Assembly: GCA_003220225.1 (NCBI GenBank)
Contig: QHRU01000052.1
Location: 1-59,967 of the forward strand
Source: Candidatus Rokuibacteriota bacterium
GTDB lineage: Bacteria; Methylomirabilota; Methylomirabilia; Rokubacteriales; CSP1-6
DNA length: 59,967 bases
Direction of reading: 5' to 3'
Shown here piece after piece: positions 44,881 to 54,076 of the stretch. Position 1 is the stretch's first letter. Each line of letters begins with the position of its first letter. The position numbers and the translations under genes are program-made. A model generated the notes under the pieces. That model was not told the origin of the DNA. It worked only from the letters and a program-made list of their open reading frames with translations, and did not search any database.

Positions 44881-47159
44881 GCCTTACCTCCGGTAGAACA
44901 AGCCGGCTCACGATGCCGCTGGCACCGCTGGCCGTCGCCTTCGCCGCCGGCATCGCGCTCGCCCCCTGGATCGCGCCGCGCGCAGCGTGGGCGCTGGTCG
45001 CGGCCGGGCTGGCCGCCACCGTGCTGGTGCTCGTGCTCGGCCAGGCCGCGCACGCCCTCGCTCCTCTGCTCGCGGCGATCGCCATGCTCGGCGCGCTGCG
45101 CGCGACACCGGCGCCGCTGGCAGCGGACCACGTCGGCCGACTGCCGCTGCCGGCGACGGCGCGCGTGGAGGCGCGGCTCGCCGCCGACCCGATCGCGTGG
45201 GCGCCCGATCGCGCCCGGCTGGCCCTCGACGTCGAGAGCGTCGACGGCGTGCCGCGCAGCGGACGGATCTCGCTCGGGCTGTACGGTCCCCCGCCGCCGC
45301 TGGCCGAGGGCCAGCGCATCGTCGTCGACGCGCGGCTCGAGCGTCCGGTGGGCTTCCGTGATCCCGGCGTCTTCGACGTGGCCGCGCGCCTGGCGCGCGA
45401 GGGCATCCACGTCACGGGCAGCGCGTCGGCGACACGGGTCGTCCCGCTCGAGCCGCCGGCGCCGCCGTGGCCCGCACGCGTGCGGCGGTTCGCGCTGGCC
45501 GCGTTCGCCGAGCGACTGCCGCCGGCGTCGGCCGGGCTGCTCGGCGGGCTCGTGCTCGGCAACCGGACCGCGCTGCCGGCCGACGTGCAGGACGCCTTCC
45601 GTCGCGCCGGCGTCTTTCACGTGCTGGCGGTCTCGGGGTTCAACGTCGCGCTGCTCGCGGGCGCCGTGTGGACGCTCGCGCGCGCGGCGGGCAGCGGCCG
45701 GCGCACCGCCGCGACCGGCGCCATCGTCGCCGTGCTCGGCTTCGCCGCCGTCGTCGGGCCCGAGCCGTCGGTGATCCGCGCGACGATCATGGCCGTCCTC
45801 GTGCTGGCGGCCGTGCTGCTCGAGCGTGAGGCGTCGGTGACGAACAGTCTGGCGCTCGCCGCGCTGGCGATCCTGGCCGCGCGCCCGGGCGACCTGCTCG
45901 ATCCCGGGTTCCAGCTCTCCTTCGCGGCGACGGCGGGCATCGTCGCGGCGCCGATGCCGCGCGGCACGATGGCGGCCGCGCTCGCCGTGAGCCTCGCCGC
46001 GCAGCTCGCGGTGCTGCCGGTGGCGCTCGTGCACTTCAACCAGCTCTCGACCGTCGGCATAATCGCCAACCTCGCTGCGGTGCCGCTCGCGGGCGCCGCC
46101 ACCGTCCTCGGCCTGCTGGCCGTGGTCGCGGCGGCCGTCGGCGACCTCGCCGCCGCCGCGGCCTTCGGCGCCGTGTGGCCGCTGCTCCTCCTCTTGCGCG
46201 CGGTGGCCGCCCTGGCCGCCGCGGTGCCGGGCGCGGTGATCCGCCTGCCCGCGCCGGGCGCCGGCGCCGTCATCGCGTACGCCGCCGGGCTCGGCGGTGC
46301 CCTCGCGGCGTGGCGCTGGCGCGCGCGGCGCGGCCCGTGCCGGACGCTGGCCGCCGGCGCCACGCTGGCCCTGCTGACGGCAGCGGCACTCGCCGCGCTG
46401 CCGATCCTGACGCGCGGCGACGGGCGGCTGCGCGTGACGGTGCTCGACGTGGGCCAGGGCGACGCGATCGTCGTCGAGACGCCCGACGGACGCGCGGTCG
46501 TCGTCGACGCCGGCGCCGGCGGACCGTGGCGTCTCGACGCGGGCGAGCGCGCCGTCGCGCCCTTTCTCTGGAACCGCGGCGTGCTGGCGCTGCACGCCAC
46601 GCTCACCACGCACGCGGACATCGACCACGCGGGCGGCATGGCCGCGCTCCGCCGGCTGTTCGCGGTCACGGAGAGCTGGGACGACGCGGCGCGGCCGCGC
46701 AGTGTCGGCGGCGCGCTGCTGACGCCGATCGTTCCCGACGTCCCCGGCGGCCGGCGCAACGACCGCGCGACGATGCTGCGCGTGGAGATGGGACTGGCGA
46801 GCGTGCTGCTGGCCTCGGACGTCGAGGCGGCGGGCGAGCGCGCCCTGCTCGAGGCTCGCATCCCGCTCGGCGCGACGGTGCTCAAGGTCGGCCATCACGG
46901 CGCCGCCACGTCCAGTACCGCGCCGTTCCTCGCCGCCGTCCGGCCCACGGTGGCCATCGTCTCCGTCGGGGCGCGGAACCTGTACGGCCATCCAGACGCC
47001 GGCACGCTCGCGCGGCTGGGCGCCGTCGGCGCGCGCGTCTATCGCACCGACCGCGACGGCGCCGTGCTCGTCGAGACCGACGGGCGGACGCTCTCGGTGA
47101 CGCGCTGGAGCGACCGATCCGTCGAGCGCTTCTGCCTCGACCCGGAGACGATCTGCTAG
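44877..47159 (+). CDS. comEC: DNA internalization-related competence protein ComEC/Rec2
   Basis: A 760-residue polytopic protein forming the inner-membrane DNA channel for transformation. An N-terminal domain (DUF4131-like, to about residue 190) precedes the competence domain with FHVLAVSGFNVALLAGAVW, about eight further membrane segments and a C-terminal metallo-beta-lactamase-like domain: VTVLDVGQGDAIVVETPDG, THADIDHAGGM and KVGHHGAATSS. The three-domain layout is complete. ATG 44877 overlaps the comEA stop; an internal ATG at 44913 is a possible alternative. Its TAG forms part of the dapL -10. Confidence 0.93.
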   Translation: MSLTSGRTSRLTMPLAPLAVAFAAGIALAPWIAPRAAWALVAAGLAATVLVLVLGQAAHALAPLLAAIAMLGALRATPAPLAADHVGRLPLPATARVEARLAADPIAWAPDRARLALDVESVDGVPRSGRISLGLYGPPPPLAEGQRIVVDARLERPVGFRDPGVFDVAARLAREGIHVTGSASATRVVPLEPPAPPWPARVRRFALAAFAERLPPASAGLLGGLVLGNRTALPADVQDAFRRAGVFHVLAVSGFNVALLAGAVWTLARAAGSGRRTAATGAIVAVLGFAAVVGPEPSVIRATIMAVLVLAAVLLEREASVTNSLALAALAILAARPGDLLDPGFQLSFAATAGIVAAPMPRGTMAAALAVSLAAQLAVLPVALVHFNQLSTVGIIANLAAVPLAGAATVLGLLAVVAAAVGDLAAAAAFGAVWPLLLLLRAVAALAAAVPGAVIRLPAPGAGAVIAYAAGLGGALAAWRWRARRGPCRTLAAGATLALLTAAALAALPILTRGDGRLRVTVLDVGQGDAIVVETPDGRAVVVDAGAGGPWRLDAGERAVAPFLWNRGVLALHATLTTHADIDHAGGMAALRRLFAVTESWDDAARPRSVGGALLTPIVPDVPGGRRNDRATMLRVEMGLASVLLASDVEAAGERALLEARIPLGATVLKVGHHGAATSSTAPFLAAVRPTVAIVSVGARNLYGHPDAGTLARLGAVGARVYRTDRDGAVLVETDGRTLSVTRWSDRSVERFCLDPETIC

Positions 47160-47162
47160 AAT
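47157..47162 (+). promoter_or_regulatory. dapL -10 element (near-leaderless)
   Basis: TAGAAT, sharing its first three bases with the comEC stop codon, followed by 9 nt to the dapL ATG. No Shine-Dalgarno. No clear -35. Confidence 0.4.
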
Positions 47163-47171
47163 TCGTGGGCC

Positions 47172-48407
47172 ATGGCGAGGATCAACGACAACTACCTGCG
47201 GCTCAAGAGCGGCTACCTCTTCAGCGAGATCGCGCGGCGGGTGAAGGAGTTCCAGGGGGCGCATCCCGACGCGAAGCTGATCCGGCTCGGCATCGGCGAC
47301 GCGACGCAGCCACTCCCGCCCGCCATCGTGGCGGCCCTGCACGCGGCCGTCGACGAGATGGCGCGGGCGGAGACGTTCCGCGGCTACGGCCCGGAGACCG
47401 GCTACGAGTTTCTGACGGAGCTGATCGCCAAGCACGACTACGGCGCCCGCGGGGTGACGATCGCCCCCGACGAGATCTTCGTGAGCGACGGCAGCAAGAG
47501 CGACGCGGCGAACTTCCAGGAGCTCTTCAGCCCCGACGCCGTCGTCGCGCTGACGGATCCCGTGTACCCGGTCTATCTCGACAGCAACGTGATGGCGGGC
47601 CGCGCGGGCGCGCCCGACGCGCGCGGCGGCTACGACCGCATCGTGTACCTGCCGTGCACGGCCGAGAATCGCTTCGATCCGCCACTGCCCGAGCGGGCCG
47701 TCGACATGGTGTACCTCTGTTTTCCGAACAACCCGACGGGCGCCGTCCTCGGGCGGGCCGCGTTCAAGCGCTGGGTGGACTGGGCGCGCGGCGCCGGCGC
47801 CGTGCTGCTCTACGACGCCGCCTACGAGGGCTACATCCAGGATCCCGACATCCCCCACTCGATCTTCGAGATCGAGGGCGCGCGCCAGGTCGCCGTCGAG
47901 TTCCGCTCTTACTCCAAGACGGCCGGCTTCACCGGCACGCGCTGCGCCTACACGGTGGTGCCGAAGGACCTCACCGCGCGCTCGGCGAGCGGCGAGGCGG
48001 TGCCGCTGCACGGGCTCTGGTTTCGCCGGCAGTCGACGAAGTTCAACGGCGCGCCGTACGTGATCCAGCGCGCGGCGGCGGCCGTCTACACGCCCGAAGG
48101 CGGCACGCAGGTGCGCGCGATCATCGACTTCTACATGGAGAACGCGCGGTTGATCCGCGAGGGGCTGGAGGCGGCGGGGCTCACGGTCTACGGCGGTCGC
48201 AACGCGCCGTACATCTGGGTGAAGACGCCGGCCGGCCTCGACTCGTGGGGCTTCTTCGACAAGCTGCTGAACGAGGCGCACGTGGTCGGCACCCCCGGCG
48301 CCGGCTTCGGGCGGAGCGGCGAGGGCTATTTCCGGCTCACCGGCTTCGGCAACCGCGCCTCCACCGAAGAAGCCGTCGCGCGCATCAAGTCCCGCCTCAA
48401 GCGCTGA
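47172..48407 (+). CDS. dapL: LL-diaminopimelate aminotransferase
   Basis: A 411-residue PLP aminotransferase converting tetrahydrodipicolinate directly to LL-diaminopimelate, bypassing the succinylase or acetylase steps. [21 protein letters not shown] opens the family, [16 protein letters not shown] and [15 protein letters not shown] follow, and the PLP lysine is in [15 protein letters not shown], exactly as in DapL. No dapD or dapE is in the window, while dapA, dapB and lysA are 6-9 kb downstream. A family-1 repeat begins 5 nt after its stop. Confidence 0.95.
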   Translation: MARINDNYLRLKSGYLFSEIARRVKEFQGAHPDAKLIRLGIGDATQPLPPAIVAALHAAVDEMARAETFRGYGPETGYEFLTELIAKHDYGARGVTIAPDEIFVSDGSKSDAANFQELFSPDAVVALTDPVYPVYLDSNVMAGRAGAPDARGGYDRIVYLPCTAENRFDPPLPERAVDMVYLCFPNNPTGAVLGRAAFKRWVDWARGAGAVLLYDAAYEGYIQDPDIPHSIFEIEGARQVAVEFRSYSKTAGFTGTRCAYTVVPKDLTARSASGEAVPLHGLWFRRQSTKFNGAPYVIQRAAAAVYTPEGGTQVRAIIDFYMENARLIREGLEAAGLTVYGGRNAPYIWVKTPAGLDSWGFFDKLLNEAHVVGTPGAGFGRSGEGYFRLTGFGNRASTEEAVARIKSRLKR

Positions 48408-48412
48408 CGCCG

Positions 48413-48563
48413 ACCCGGGGCGGCCGCAGCGGGGTGCCGCCCTCGGCCACGCAAATCGACACCGGGTTCCGCGCAGTCATCGGGCCACGTTGATCGGCCG
48501 GAACCGACGCAGTACCCAGAAGACACGGGCCTCGGGCGGCACCCCGCTGCGGCCGCCCCGGGT
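48413..48563 (+). repeat. family-1 element, copy A (3' of dapL)
   Basis: Perfect 30-bp inverted-repeat arms (48413-48442 and 48534-48563) flank a 91-nt core. The core contains CACGCAAATCGAC at 48448-48460 and CCGACGCAGTACCCAGAAG at 48504-48522, shared with copies B and C, whereas the arm sequence is unlike theirs. It lies in the orientation of dapL. The 365-bp convergent gap to rpoA holds only this element, copy B and 47 bp between them. Confidence 0.9.
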
Positions 48564-48610
48564 CTCCGCTGCAGGACGAGCGCCTACGGAGGTAGTCGTT
48601 CGGAAGGCAT

Positions 48611-48750
48611 GACCGGCGGCGGGGCTGCGGCCCGTGAGACCCGTGGCTTCTGGGTACTGCGTCGGACCCGGCTGAGACTCGTGGCCCGCTGACAGGCGCA
48701 ACGCGTCGTCGATTTGCGTGGTCGAACGGGCCGCGGCCCCGCCGCCGGTC
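48611..48750 (-). repeat. family-1 element, copy B (3' of rpoA)
   Basis: Arms 48611-48634 and 48727-48750 are 24 bp with one mismatch (a G-T pair on one strand) around a 92-nt core on the minus strand. The core blocks CACGCAAATCGAC (48720-48708) and CCGACGCAGTACCCAGAAG (48665-48647) are identical to copy A, but the arms share no sequence with it beyond GC-richness. It starts 22 nt after the rpoA stop, in rpoA orientation. Confidence 0.9.
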
Positions 48751-48772
48751 CGCCGGGGCCCGCGACGAGATG

Positions 48773-49786
48773 CTAGCTCTCGTACGCGCGCTCGTACTGC
48801 GAGCGCAGCCGCTCCAGCTCCTCGGGGTCGAGCCGCATGCCGAGCGACAGTCCCATCTCGCCGAGGATGGTCTTGATCTCGTTCAGCGACTTCTTGCCGA
48901 AGTTCTTGGTCTTGAGCAGCTCGGCCTCGGTCTTCTGCACGAGGTCGGCGATCGTCCGGATGTTGGCGGTCTTCAGACAGTTCGACGCGCGCACCGAGAG
49001 CTCCAGCTCGTCGACGTTGCGGAAGAGGTTGTCGTTGAGCTCGGTGCCGGGCCGCGCCTCGGCGTGCTCGGCGTCCTCTTCCTGGGGCGTGGTCTCCGGG
49101 AAGTCCGTCAGTAAATTGAAGTGATCCTGGAGGATTCGCGAGGCCTCGCCCACCGCCGCCTGCGGCGCCACGCTGCCGTTGGTCCACACCTCGAGCATGA
49201 GGCGCTCGCGCGGTGCGCCGTCGGCCGTCTGGCTGCCCGGCACGGGATCGACGTGGAAGTTGACGCGCTTGATCGGCGAGAAGTCCGCGTCGAGGAGGAT
49301 GGCGTTGATCGGCAGCGCCTCGGGCTCGCGCTTCTCCGCGGACTGGTAGCCGCGGCCGCGCTCGATGCACACCTCCATCTCGAGCACGCCGTCCTTGTCC
49401 AGCGTGGCGAGCACCACGTCGGGGGTCAGGATCTGCACGTCGGCGTCCGGCTCGAAGTCGCCGGCCTTCGCCACGCGCGTGCCCTGGGCCTTCAGGCGCA
49501 GGATCTTGGGCCGGTTCACGTGCAACGCGAACACGACCTTGCGCAGGTTCATCATGATGTCGAGCGTGTCTTCCTGCACGCCGGGCAGGTGCGAGAATTC
49601 GTGCAGCACGTTCTCGATCTTGACCCAGGTCGGCGCCGCGCCATGGATGGCCGACAGCAGCGCGCGACGGTAGGCGATGCCGACGGTGAGCGCGAAGCCC
49701 GGCTCGAACGAGTCGATGGCGATCTTGCCGTAGGCGTTTTCGGACGCGCTCCAGTCGTGACGAGTCGGCAGTTGAAGCTCCTGCAT
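48773..49786 (-). CDS. rpoA: DNA-directed RNA polymerase alpha subunit (stand-alone, divergent)
   Basis: A 337-residue alpha subunit. The N-terminal domain has [19 protein letters not shown] and [20 protein letters not shown], the assembly region, and the C-terminal domain has [20 protein letters not shown] and [20 protein letters not shown], which bind UP elements and activators. The usual asparagine-containing GNxLRR segment reads GIAYRR here, and several normally invariant positions nearby differ. It is not in the ribosomal protein cluster (no rpsD or rplQ beside it). A GGAGGT site and a TATACT -10 precede the ATG. It may be the cell's only alpha in an unusual place, or a second one. Confidence 0.9.
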   Translation of the reverse strand: MQELQLPTRHDWSASENAYGKIAIDSFEPGFALTVGIAYRRALLSAIHGAAPTWVKIENVLHEFSHLPGVQEDTLDIMMNLRKVVFALHVNRPKILRLKAQGTRVAKAGDFEPDADVQILTPDVVLATLDKDGVLEMEVCIERGRGYQSAEKREPEALPINAILLDADFSPIKRVNFHVDPVPGSQTADGAPRERLMLEVWTNGSVAPQAAVGEASRILQDHFNLLTDFPETTPQEEDAEHAEARPGTELNDNLFRNVDELELSVRASNCLKTANIRTIADLVQKTEAELLKTKNFGKKSLNEIKTILGEMGLSLGMRLDPEELERLRSQYERAYES

Positions 49787-49831
49787 GCGGACCTCCGTGG
49801 AAGAGTGCGGGGCGCTACCCCAAGGCCTGAC

Positions 49832-49837
49832 AGTATA
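49832..49837 (-). promoter_or_regulatory. rpoA -10 element
   Basis: TATACT on the minus strand gives a leader of about 40 nt with a GGAGGT ribosome-binding site, a conventional arrangement unlike the leaderless units. The -35 is not obvious. Confidence 0.45.
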
Positions 49838-49885
49838 CCAAAGCCGTCCCGACACGCCGATTTCGGCCCCGCCCCGCCCTCGCGG

Positions 49886-49891
49886 TAGACT
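49886..49891 (+). promoter_or_regulatory. mltG -10 element (near-leaderless)
   Basis: TAGACT followed by 9 nt and the mltG ATG; no Shine-Dalgarno. Same spacing as lysC and dapL. Confidence 0.4.
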
Positions 49892-49900
49892 CGAAGAATC

Positions 49901-50896
49901 ATGCGCTGGCGCTGGCTCCTCCTCGCGCTCGGGCTCCTCGTGGCGGGGTTCGCCTGGCTGGCCCTGACCCCCGCGCCCGCGGTGCGCCAGGGGCCGCTCG
50001 TGGTCACCATCCCGCCCCATCACGGTCTGCTGGGTATCGCCGACCGCCTGGCGCAGGCGCAGGTGATCCGGAGCCGGCCGGCGTTCGTCGTGGCCACGCT
50101 CGTGCGCGGCACGCCGCGCAGCCTCAAGGCCGGCGAGTACGAGATCCCGCGCGACGCCACCATCGTGGACATCGTCGCGCTGCTCGAGAGCGGCCGGGTG
50201 CGCCACCACGCGATCCTGCACCCCGAGGGCGCGACGGTGGCGGAGCTGGCGCGCGCCCTCGAGGTCGAGCGGCTGGCGGGCGCCGACGCGGTGGCGCGGG
50301 CGGCGACCGACCGTCGATTCCTCGACGCCAACGGCATCGAGGGGCCGAGCGTCGAGGGCTACCTCTTCCCCGACACCTATCAGTTCGTACGCGGCATGAC
50401 CCCGGAGGAGCTGCTCGGCAAGATGGTCCAGCGCATGCGCGCGAAGCTCACGCCGGAGATCCACGGCCGCGCGCGCGAGCGGGGACTCAGCGCGCACCAG
50501 CTCCTGACGCTCGCCTCGATCATCGAGCGCGAGGCCATCGTGAAGGACGAGCAGCGCCTCATCTCGGCGGTCTTCTGGAACCGGCTGAAGATCGGGATGC
50601 CGCTCCAGGCGGACCCGACCGTCCAGTACGCGGTGGCCAAGGAACGGCGGGCGCTGAGCCGCGCGGACCTCGTCATCGACCACCCGTACAACACCTACGT
50701 GCATGCCGGGCTGCCGCCGGGGCCGATCGCCAGTCCGGGGCTCGAGGCGATCCACGCCGCGCTCGATCCGGCGCCCGTGAAGTATCTCTACTTCGTCGCG
50801 CGCGACGACCGCCGCCATCACTTCTCGACGACGGTGGACGAGCACAACGCCGCCGTCGCGCGCTACCGCCTGTCGCGCCGTCTGTCGCGCCGCTAG
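49901..50896 (+). CDS. mltG: endolytic transglycosylase MltG
   Basis: A 331-residue inner-membrane lytic transglycosylase that cuts nascent glycan strands. One N-terminal membrane segment is followed by a LysM-like domain and the YceG catalytic domain: [19 protein letters not shown] with the catalytic Glu, [20 protein letters not shown] and [18 protein letters not shown] are all diagnostic. Length is normal. It is transcribed divergently from rpoA and separated by 43 bp from the plsC-like gene, which has its own -10. Confidence 0.93.
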   Translation: MRWRWLLLALGLLVAGFAWLALTPAPAVRQGPLVVTIPPHHGLLGIADRLAQAQVIRSRPAFVVATLVRGTPRSLKAGEYEIPRDATIVDIVALLESGRVRHHAILHPEGATVAELARALEVERLAGADAVARAATDRRFLDANGIEGPSVEGYLFPDTYQFVRGMTPEELLGKMVQRMRAKLTPEIHGRARERGLSAHQLLTLASIIEREAIVKDEQRLISAVFWNRLKIGMPLQADPTVQYAVAKERRALSRADLVIDHPYNTYVHAGLPPGPIASPGLEAIHAALDPAPVKYLYFVARDDRRHHFSTTVDEHNAAVARYRLSRRLSRR

Positions 50897-50926
50897 CTGG
50901 CGGTAGAACACCCCCGGAGAGCGTGC

Positions 50927-50932
50927 TATAAA
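50927..50932 (+). promoter_or_regulatory. -10 element of acyltransferase gene (leaderless)
   Basis: TATAAA, then exactly 7 nt and the ATG at 50940. A weak -35-like TAGAAC lies 17 bp upstream. No Shine-Dalgarno. It may drive the whole chain plsC to anti-sigma. Confidence 0.55.
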
Positions 50933-50939
50933 TCGCGGA

Positions 50940-51608
50940 ATGTCGCGCTCGACCGCGCTGCCTGCGAGCTCCGGTGTCGGCCGCGTGTTGTCGGAGTTCC
51001 CCTTCCTCTATCGCGCGCTGCGGACGCCCGTGCGCGGCGTGCTCGAGCGCTGGTTCCGGCTCCGCGTGGAGGGCGCCGAGCACCTGCCCGAGTGCGGCCC
51101 CTACCTCGTGGCGGCCAACCACCACAACTACCTCGACGGGGTGGTGCTCGGCGTGAGCGTGCCGGCACCGATCACCTTCCTGGTGATGCCGCGCGTGTGG
51201 CGCGCGACGCCGCTGCACCCGGCGTTCCACCGGCACATCGGCTCGATCCCCCTCAACCTCGACCGCGCCGACGTCGGCGCGCTGCGCCAGGCGCTCGCCG
51301 CGCTCGAGCGCGGGCGCGTCGTCGGCATCTTCCCGGAGGGGCCGTTCAGCGTCAGCGGCCGGCTCGAGCGCGGGCTGCCGGGAGTGGCGCTGCTCGCGCT
51401 GCACTCGGGCGCGCCGGTGGTGCCGGCGGGCATCCGCGGCACGTGGGAGGCCCTGCGCGGCCGGCGCTTCTACGTGCCGCGCGCGACGCCGCTGGCCGTG
51501 CGCTTCGGCCCGCCGCGGCGCTTCTCGCCGAACGGTGCCTGCGCCCGCGAGACTCGGCGCGACGTGACCGCGCGCATCATGGCCGACATCGCGGCGCTGC
51601 TGCCGTGA
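50940..51608 (+). CDS. PlsC-type 1-acyl-sn-glycerol-3-phosphate acyltransferase
   Basis: A 222-residue membrane-associated acyltransferase for phospholipid synthesis. The NHHNYLDG motif carries the catalytic His-x4-Asp, and FPEGPFS is the substrate-binding motif [20 protein letters not shown] is motif IV. It could be lysophosphatidate or a related acyltransferase. First gene of a tightly linked chain: its TGA overlaps argH (GTGA). Confidence 0.87.
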   Translation: MSRSTALPASSGVGRVLSEFPFLYRALRTPVRGVLERWFRLRVEGAEHLPECGPYLVAANHHNYLDGVVLGVSVPAPITFLVMPRVWRATPLHPAFHRHIGSIPLNLDRADVGALRQALAALERGRVVGIFPEGPFSVSGRLERGLPGVALLALHSGAPVVPAGIRGTWEALRGRRFYVPRATPLAVRFGPPRRFSPNGACARETRRDVTARIMADIAALLP

Positions 51609-52981
51609 CGAAGACCTGGGGCGGCCGGTTCTCGCAGGGCGCCGACCCCGCGGCCGAGCGCTTCACCGGCTCGCTCGCGTTCGACCGGCGGCTCTGGCCG
51701 CAGGACGTCGCGGGCAGCATCGCGTGGGCGCGCGCGCTGGCACGGGCGCGGCTGCTCACCGACGCCGAGCGTGACGCGATCGTGAAGGGCCTCGAGGCCG
51801 TGCGCGCCGAGCTGCAGGCGGGCACGTTCCCGTTCCGGCCCGAGCTCGAGGACATCCACACCAACGTCGAGCGGCGGCTCGTCGAGCTGATCGGCGACGT
51901 CGGCGGCAAGCTGCACACGGGGCGCTCGCGCAACGATCAGATCGCGCTCGACGAGCGGATGTACCTCAAGGAGGCGGCCGCCCGCGCGCGCGAGGGACTG
52001 CGCGGGGTGCAGGCGGCTCTCGTCGCGCGCGCCGGCGAGACGACCGAGGCGCCGATGCCCGGCTACACGCACCTGCAGCGCGCTCAGCCGATCGTGCTCG
52101 CGCACCACCTGCTGGCCTACGTCTTCATGCTCCAGCGCGATCGCGAGCGGATGGCGGGCTGCGCCGCGCGCGCCGACCGGCTGCCGCTCGGCGCGGCCGC
52201 GCTGGCCGGCACCGCGTTCCCGATCGACCGCGAGGCGCTCGCGCGCGACCTGGGATTCGCGGGGGTGACGCCGAACAGCCTCGACGCGGTCAGCGACCGC
52301 GACTACATCCTCGAGTACCTGGCGGCGGCGGCCATCGCCGGGATGCACCTCTCGCGCCTCGCCGCGGACCTCACGCTGTGGGCGACGGCCGAGTTCGGCT
52401 TCGTGGAGTTCGCCGACGCGTTCGCCACGGGCTCGTCCATCATGCCGCAGAAGAAGAACCCCGACGTGGCCGAGCTGATCCGCGGCAAGAGCGGCCGGCT
52501 CTACGGCAGTCTCGTGGCCGTGCTGACGACGATGAAGGGCCTGCCGCTCTCGTACAACTCCGACCTGCAGGAGGACAAGGAGCCCTTCTTCGACTCGGTG
52601 GACACGCTGGAGGCCGTGCTCGGCGTGCTGCCACCGCTGCTGGGCTCGCTGACCTTCCGCACCGATCGCATGCGCGCCGCCGCCGGCGAGCACTACGCCA
52701 CCGCCACCGACCTCGCCGACTATCTCGTCCGCAAGGGCCTGCCCTTCCGCCAGGCTCACGACGTGGTCGGCAAGGCCGTGCGTCTGGCGCTCGAGCGCGG
52801 CGTCGGGCTCGAGGCGCTGCCGCTCGAGGCGCTGCGCGGGTTCTCGCCGCTCATCGAGGCCGACGTCCGCGACGCCCTGACGGTGGAGGCCTCGCTGCGG
52901 GCGCGCGCGGTCACGGGCGGCACCGCGCCCGCCGCCGTGCAGAAGGCGCTCGCCGAGGCACGCGCGCTCGTAGGCTCGTGA
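51605..52981 (+). CDS. argH: argininosuccinate lyase
   Basis: A 458-residue lyase releasing arginine and fumarate, last step of arginine synthesis. [13 protein letters not shown] opens the protein, [19 protein letters not shown], the THLQRAQPI block and the fumarase/aspartase signature [12 protein letters not shown] are intact. Start GTG 51605 overlaps the acyltransferase stop, and its own stop overlaps the lipoprotein start (GTGA). Confidence 0.96.
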   Translation: MTKTWGGRFSQGADPAAERFTGSLAFDRRLWPQDVAGSIAWARALARARLLTDAERDAIVKGLEAVRAELQAGTFPFRPELEDIHTNVERRLVELIGDVGGKLHTGRSRNDQIALDERMYLKEAAARAREGLRGVQAALVARAGETTEAPMPGYTHLQRAQPIVLAHHLLAYVFMLQRDRERMAGCAARADRLPLGAAALAGTAFPIDREALARDLGFAGVTPNSLDAVSDRDYILEYLAAAAIAGMHLSRLAADLTLWATAEFGFVEFADAFATGSSIMPQKKNPDVAELIRGKSGRLYGSLVAVLTTMKGLPLSYNSDLQEDKEPFFDSVDTLEAVLGVLPPLLGSLTFRTDRMRAAAGEHYATATDLADYLVRKGLPFRQAHDVVGKAVRLALERGVGLEALPLEALRGFSPLIEADVRDALTVEASLRARAVTGGTAPAAVQKALAEARALVGS

Positions 52982-54063
52982 GCGCCGGCCGCCGGCGCGC
53001 CGCCGCCCTCACCGCCGCCGCCCTGGCCGTGCTCGCGCTGGACGCCTGCGGCCGCCGCGGCAGCCCGCTGCCGCCCGAGATCCGCGTCCCGCAGGCGGTC
53101 AGCGACCTGACCGCGGTCGAGCGCGAGGGCGGCATCGAGGTCGCGTGGACGGTGCCGTCCCGCCGCGTCGACAACTCGCGGATCCTCGAGCCGGGCATCG
53201 CGCGGCTCTACCGCGTCGACGACACCGGCGCCGGCGAGCCACGGCCGGCGATGCTGCACCGCGACCGCGTGGCCGGCTACACGGAGATCGCGACGTTTCT
53301 CCTGCAAGGCCCGGCCCCGTCGTCCCTGCGCGGCAACCGCATCACGTACGTCGACCGCCAGAACCTCGCATACGGCCGCCGCTACACCTACGTGGCGACC
53401 ACCGCCGACGCCTCGGGCCGGACGAGCCCGCCGTCGGCGCGCGTCTCGATCACCTACATCGCGGCCCCCGAGGCGCCCCAGGCGCTGCGGGGCGAGGGCG
53501 GTGACCACGCGGCGCGGCTGACCTGGCAGCCGCCGGCGAAGCTCGCCGACGGCACGCCGGTGACGGACCCGCTCGCGTACGAGGTATTGCGTGCCGGCAA
53601 TGTCGCCGCCGAGCCCTCCCCGATCGGCCGCACGGCCCCGGGCGTCACGTCGTTCGAGGACCGTGGCCTGGAGAACGACCGGACCTACTACTACGCGGTG
53701 CGCGCCATCCGCGCGGCGGGGGTGGCCAGCGCGGCCGGCGAGGCGAGCCCGCGGGTCGCGGTGACGCCCGTGAAGACGACGCCGCCCGCGCCGGTGACCG
53801 ATGTCGTCGCGCTGCCATCGCGCGGCGAGGTGCGCCTGTCGTGGCGGCCGAGCCGGGAGCCCGACGTGGCCGCGTACATCGTCTACCGTCGCGCCGGCGG
53901 CGCGCCCGCGACCCGCGTGGGCTCCGTGCGGCCGCCGACGACGACGTTCGTGGACCGCAACGTGCCGCCGGGAACCTACCGCTACACGGTGACCGCCCAG
54001 GACGCCAGCGCGCGCGCCAACGAGAGCCGTCCGTCGACCGAGGTGACCGTCACCGTGCCTTGA
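52978..54063 (+). CDS. LptM-like lipoprotein with fibronectin type III repeats
   Basis: A 361-residue lipoprotein. The signal ends LALDAC (Cys24), followed by GRRGSPLPPE, reminiscent of the short LptM/YifL lipoprotein, which is often found next to lysA. The remainder comprises about three fibronectin type III domains (for example VSDLTAVEREGGIEVAW, APQALRGEGGDHAARLTW, PVTDVVALPSRGEVRLSW). It is placed between argH and lysA, the usual position of lptM, so it looks like an LptM-like head with an FN3 extension. A role in envelope interactions is inferred. Confidence 0.8.
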   Translation: MSAGRRRAAALTAAALAVLALDACGRRGSPLPPEIRVPQAVSDLTAVEREGGIEVAWTVPSRRVDNSRILEPGIARLYRVDDTGAGEPRPAMLHRDRVAGYTEIATFLLQGPAPSSLRGNRITYVDRQNLAYGRRYTYVATTADASGRTSPPSARVSITYIAAPEAPQALRGEGGDHAARLTWQPPAKLADGTPVTDPLAYEVLRAGNVAAEPSPIGRTAPGVTSFEDRGLENDRTYYYAVRAIRAAGVASAAGEASPRVAVTPVKTTPPAPVTDVVALPSRGEVRLSWRPSREPDVAAYIVYRRAGGAPATRVGSVRPPTTTFVDRNVPPGTYRYTVTAQDASARANESRPSTEVTVTVP

Positions 54064-54076
54064 CTTCCCGCCCTCG

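Noticed and set aside
44541-48281. 1246-codon open frame antisense to comEC and dapL
   Set aside because: No recognisable domain, extreme Arg/Ala content and no Shine-Dalgarno; the opposite strand carries complete ComEC and DapL.
48413-48750. Family-1 elements considered as integron attC sites or REP/REPIN elements
   Set aside because: attC and REP have conserved ends and variable or short centres, with integrase or RAYT genes; here the centre is conserved, the ends vary, and no such enzyme is seen.
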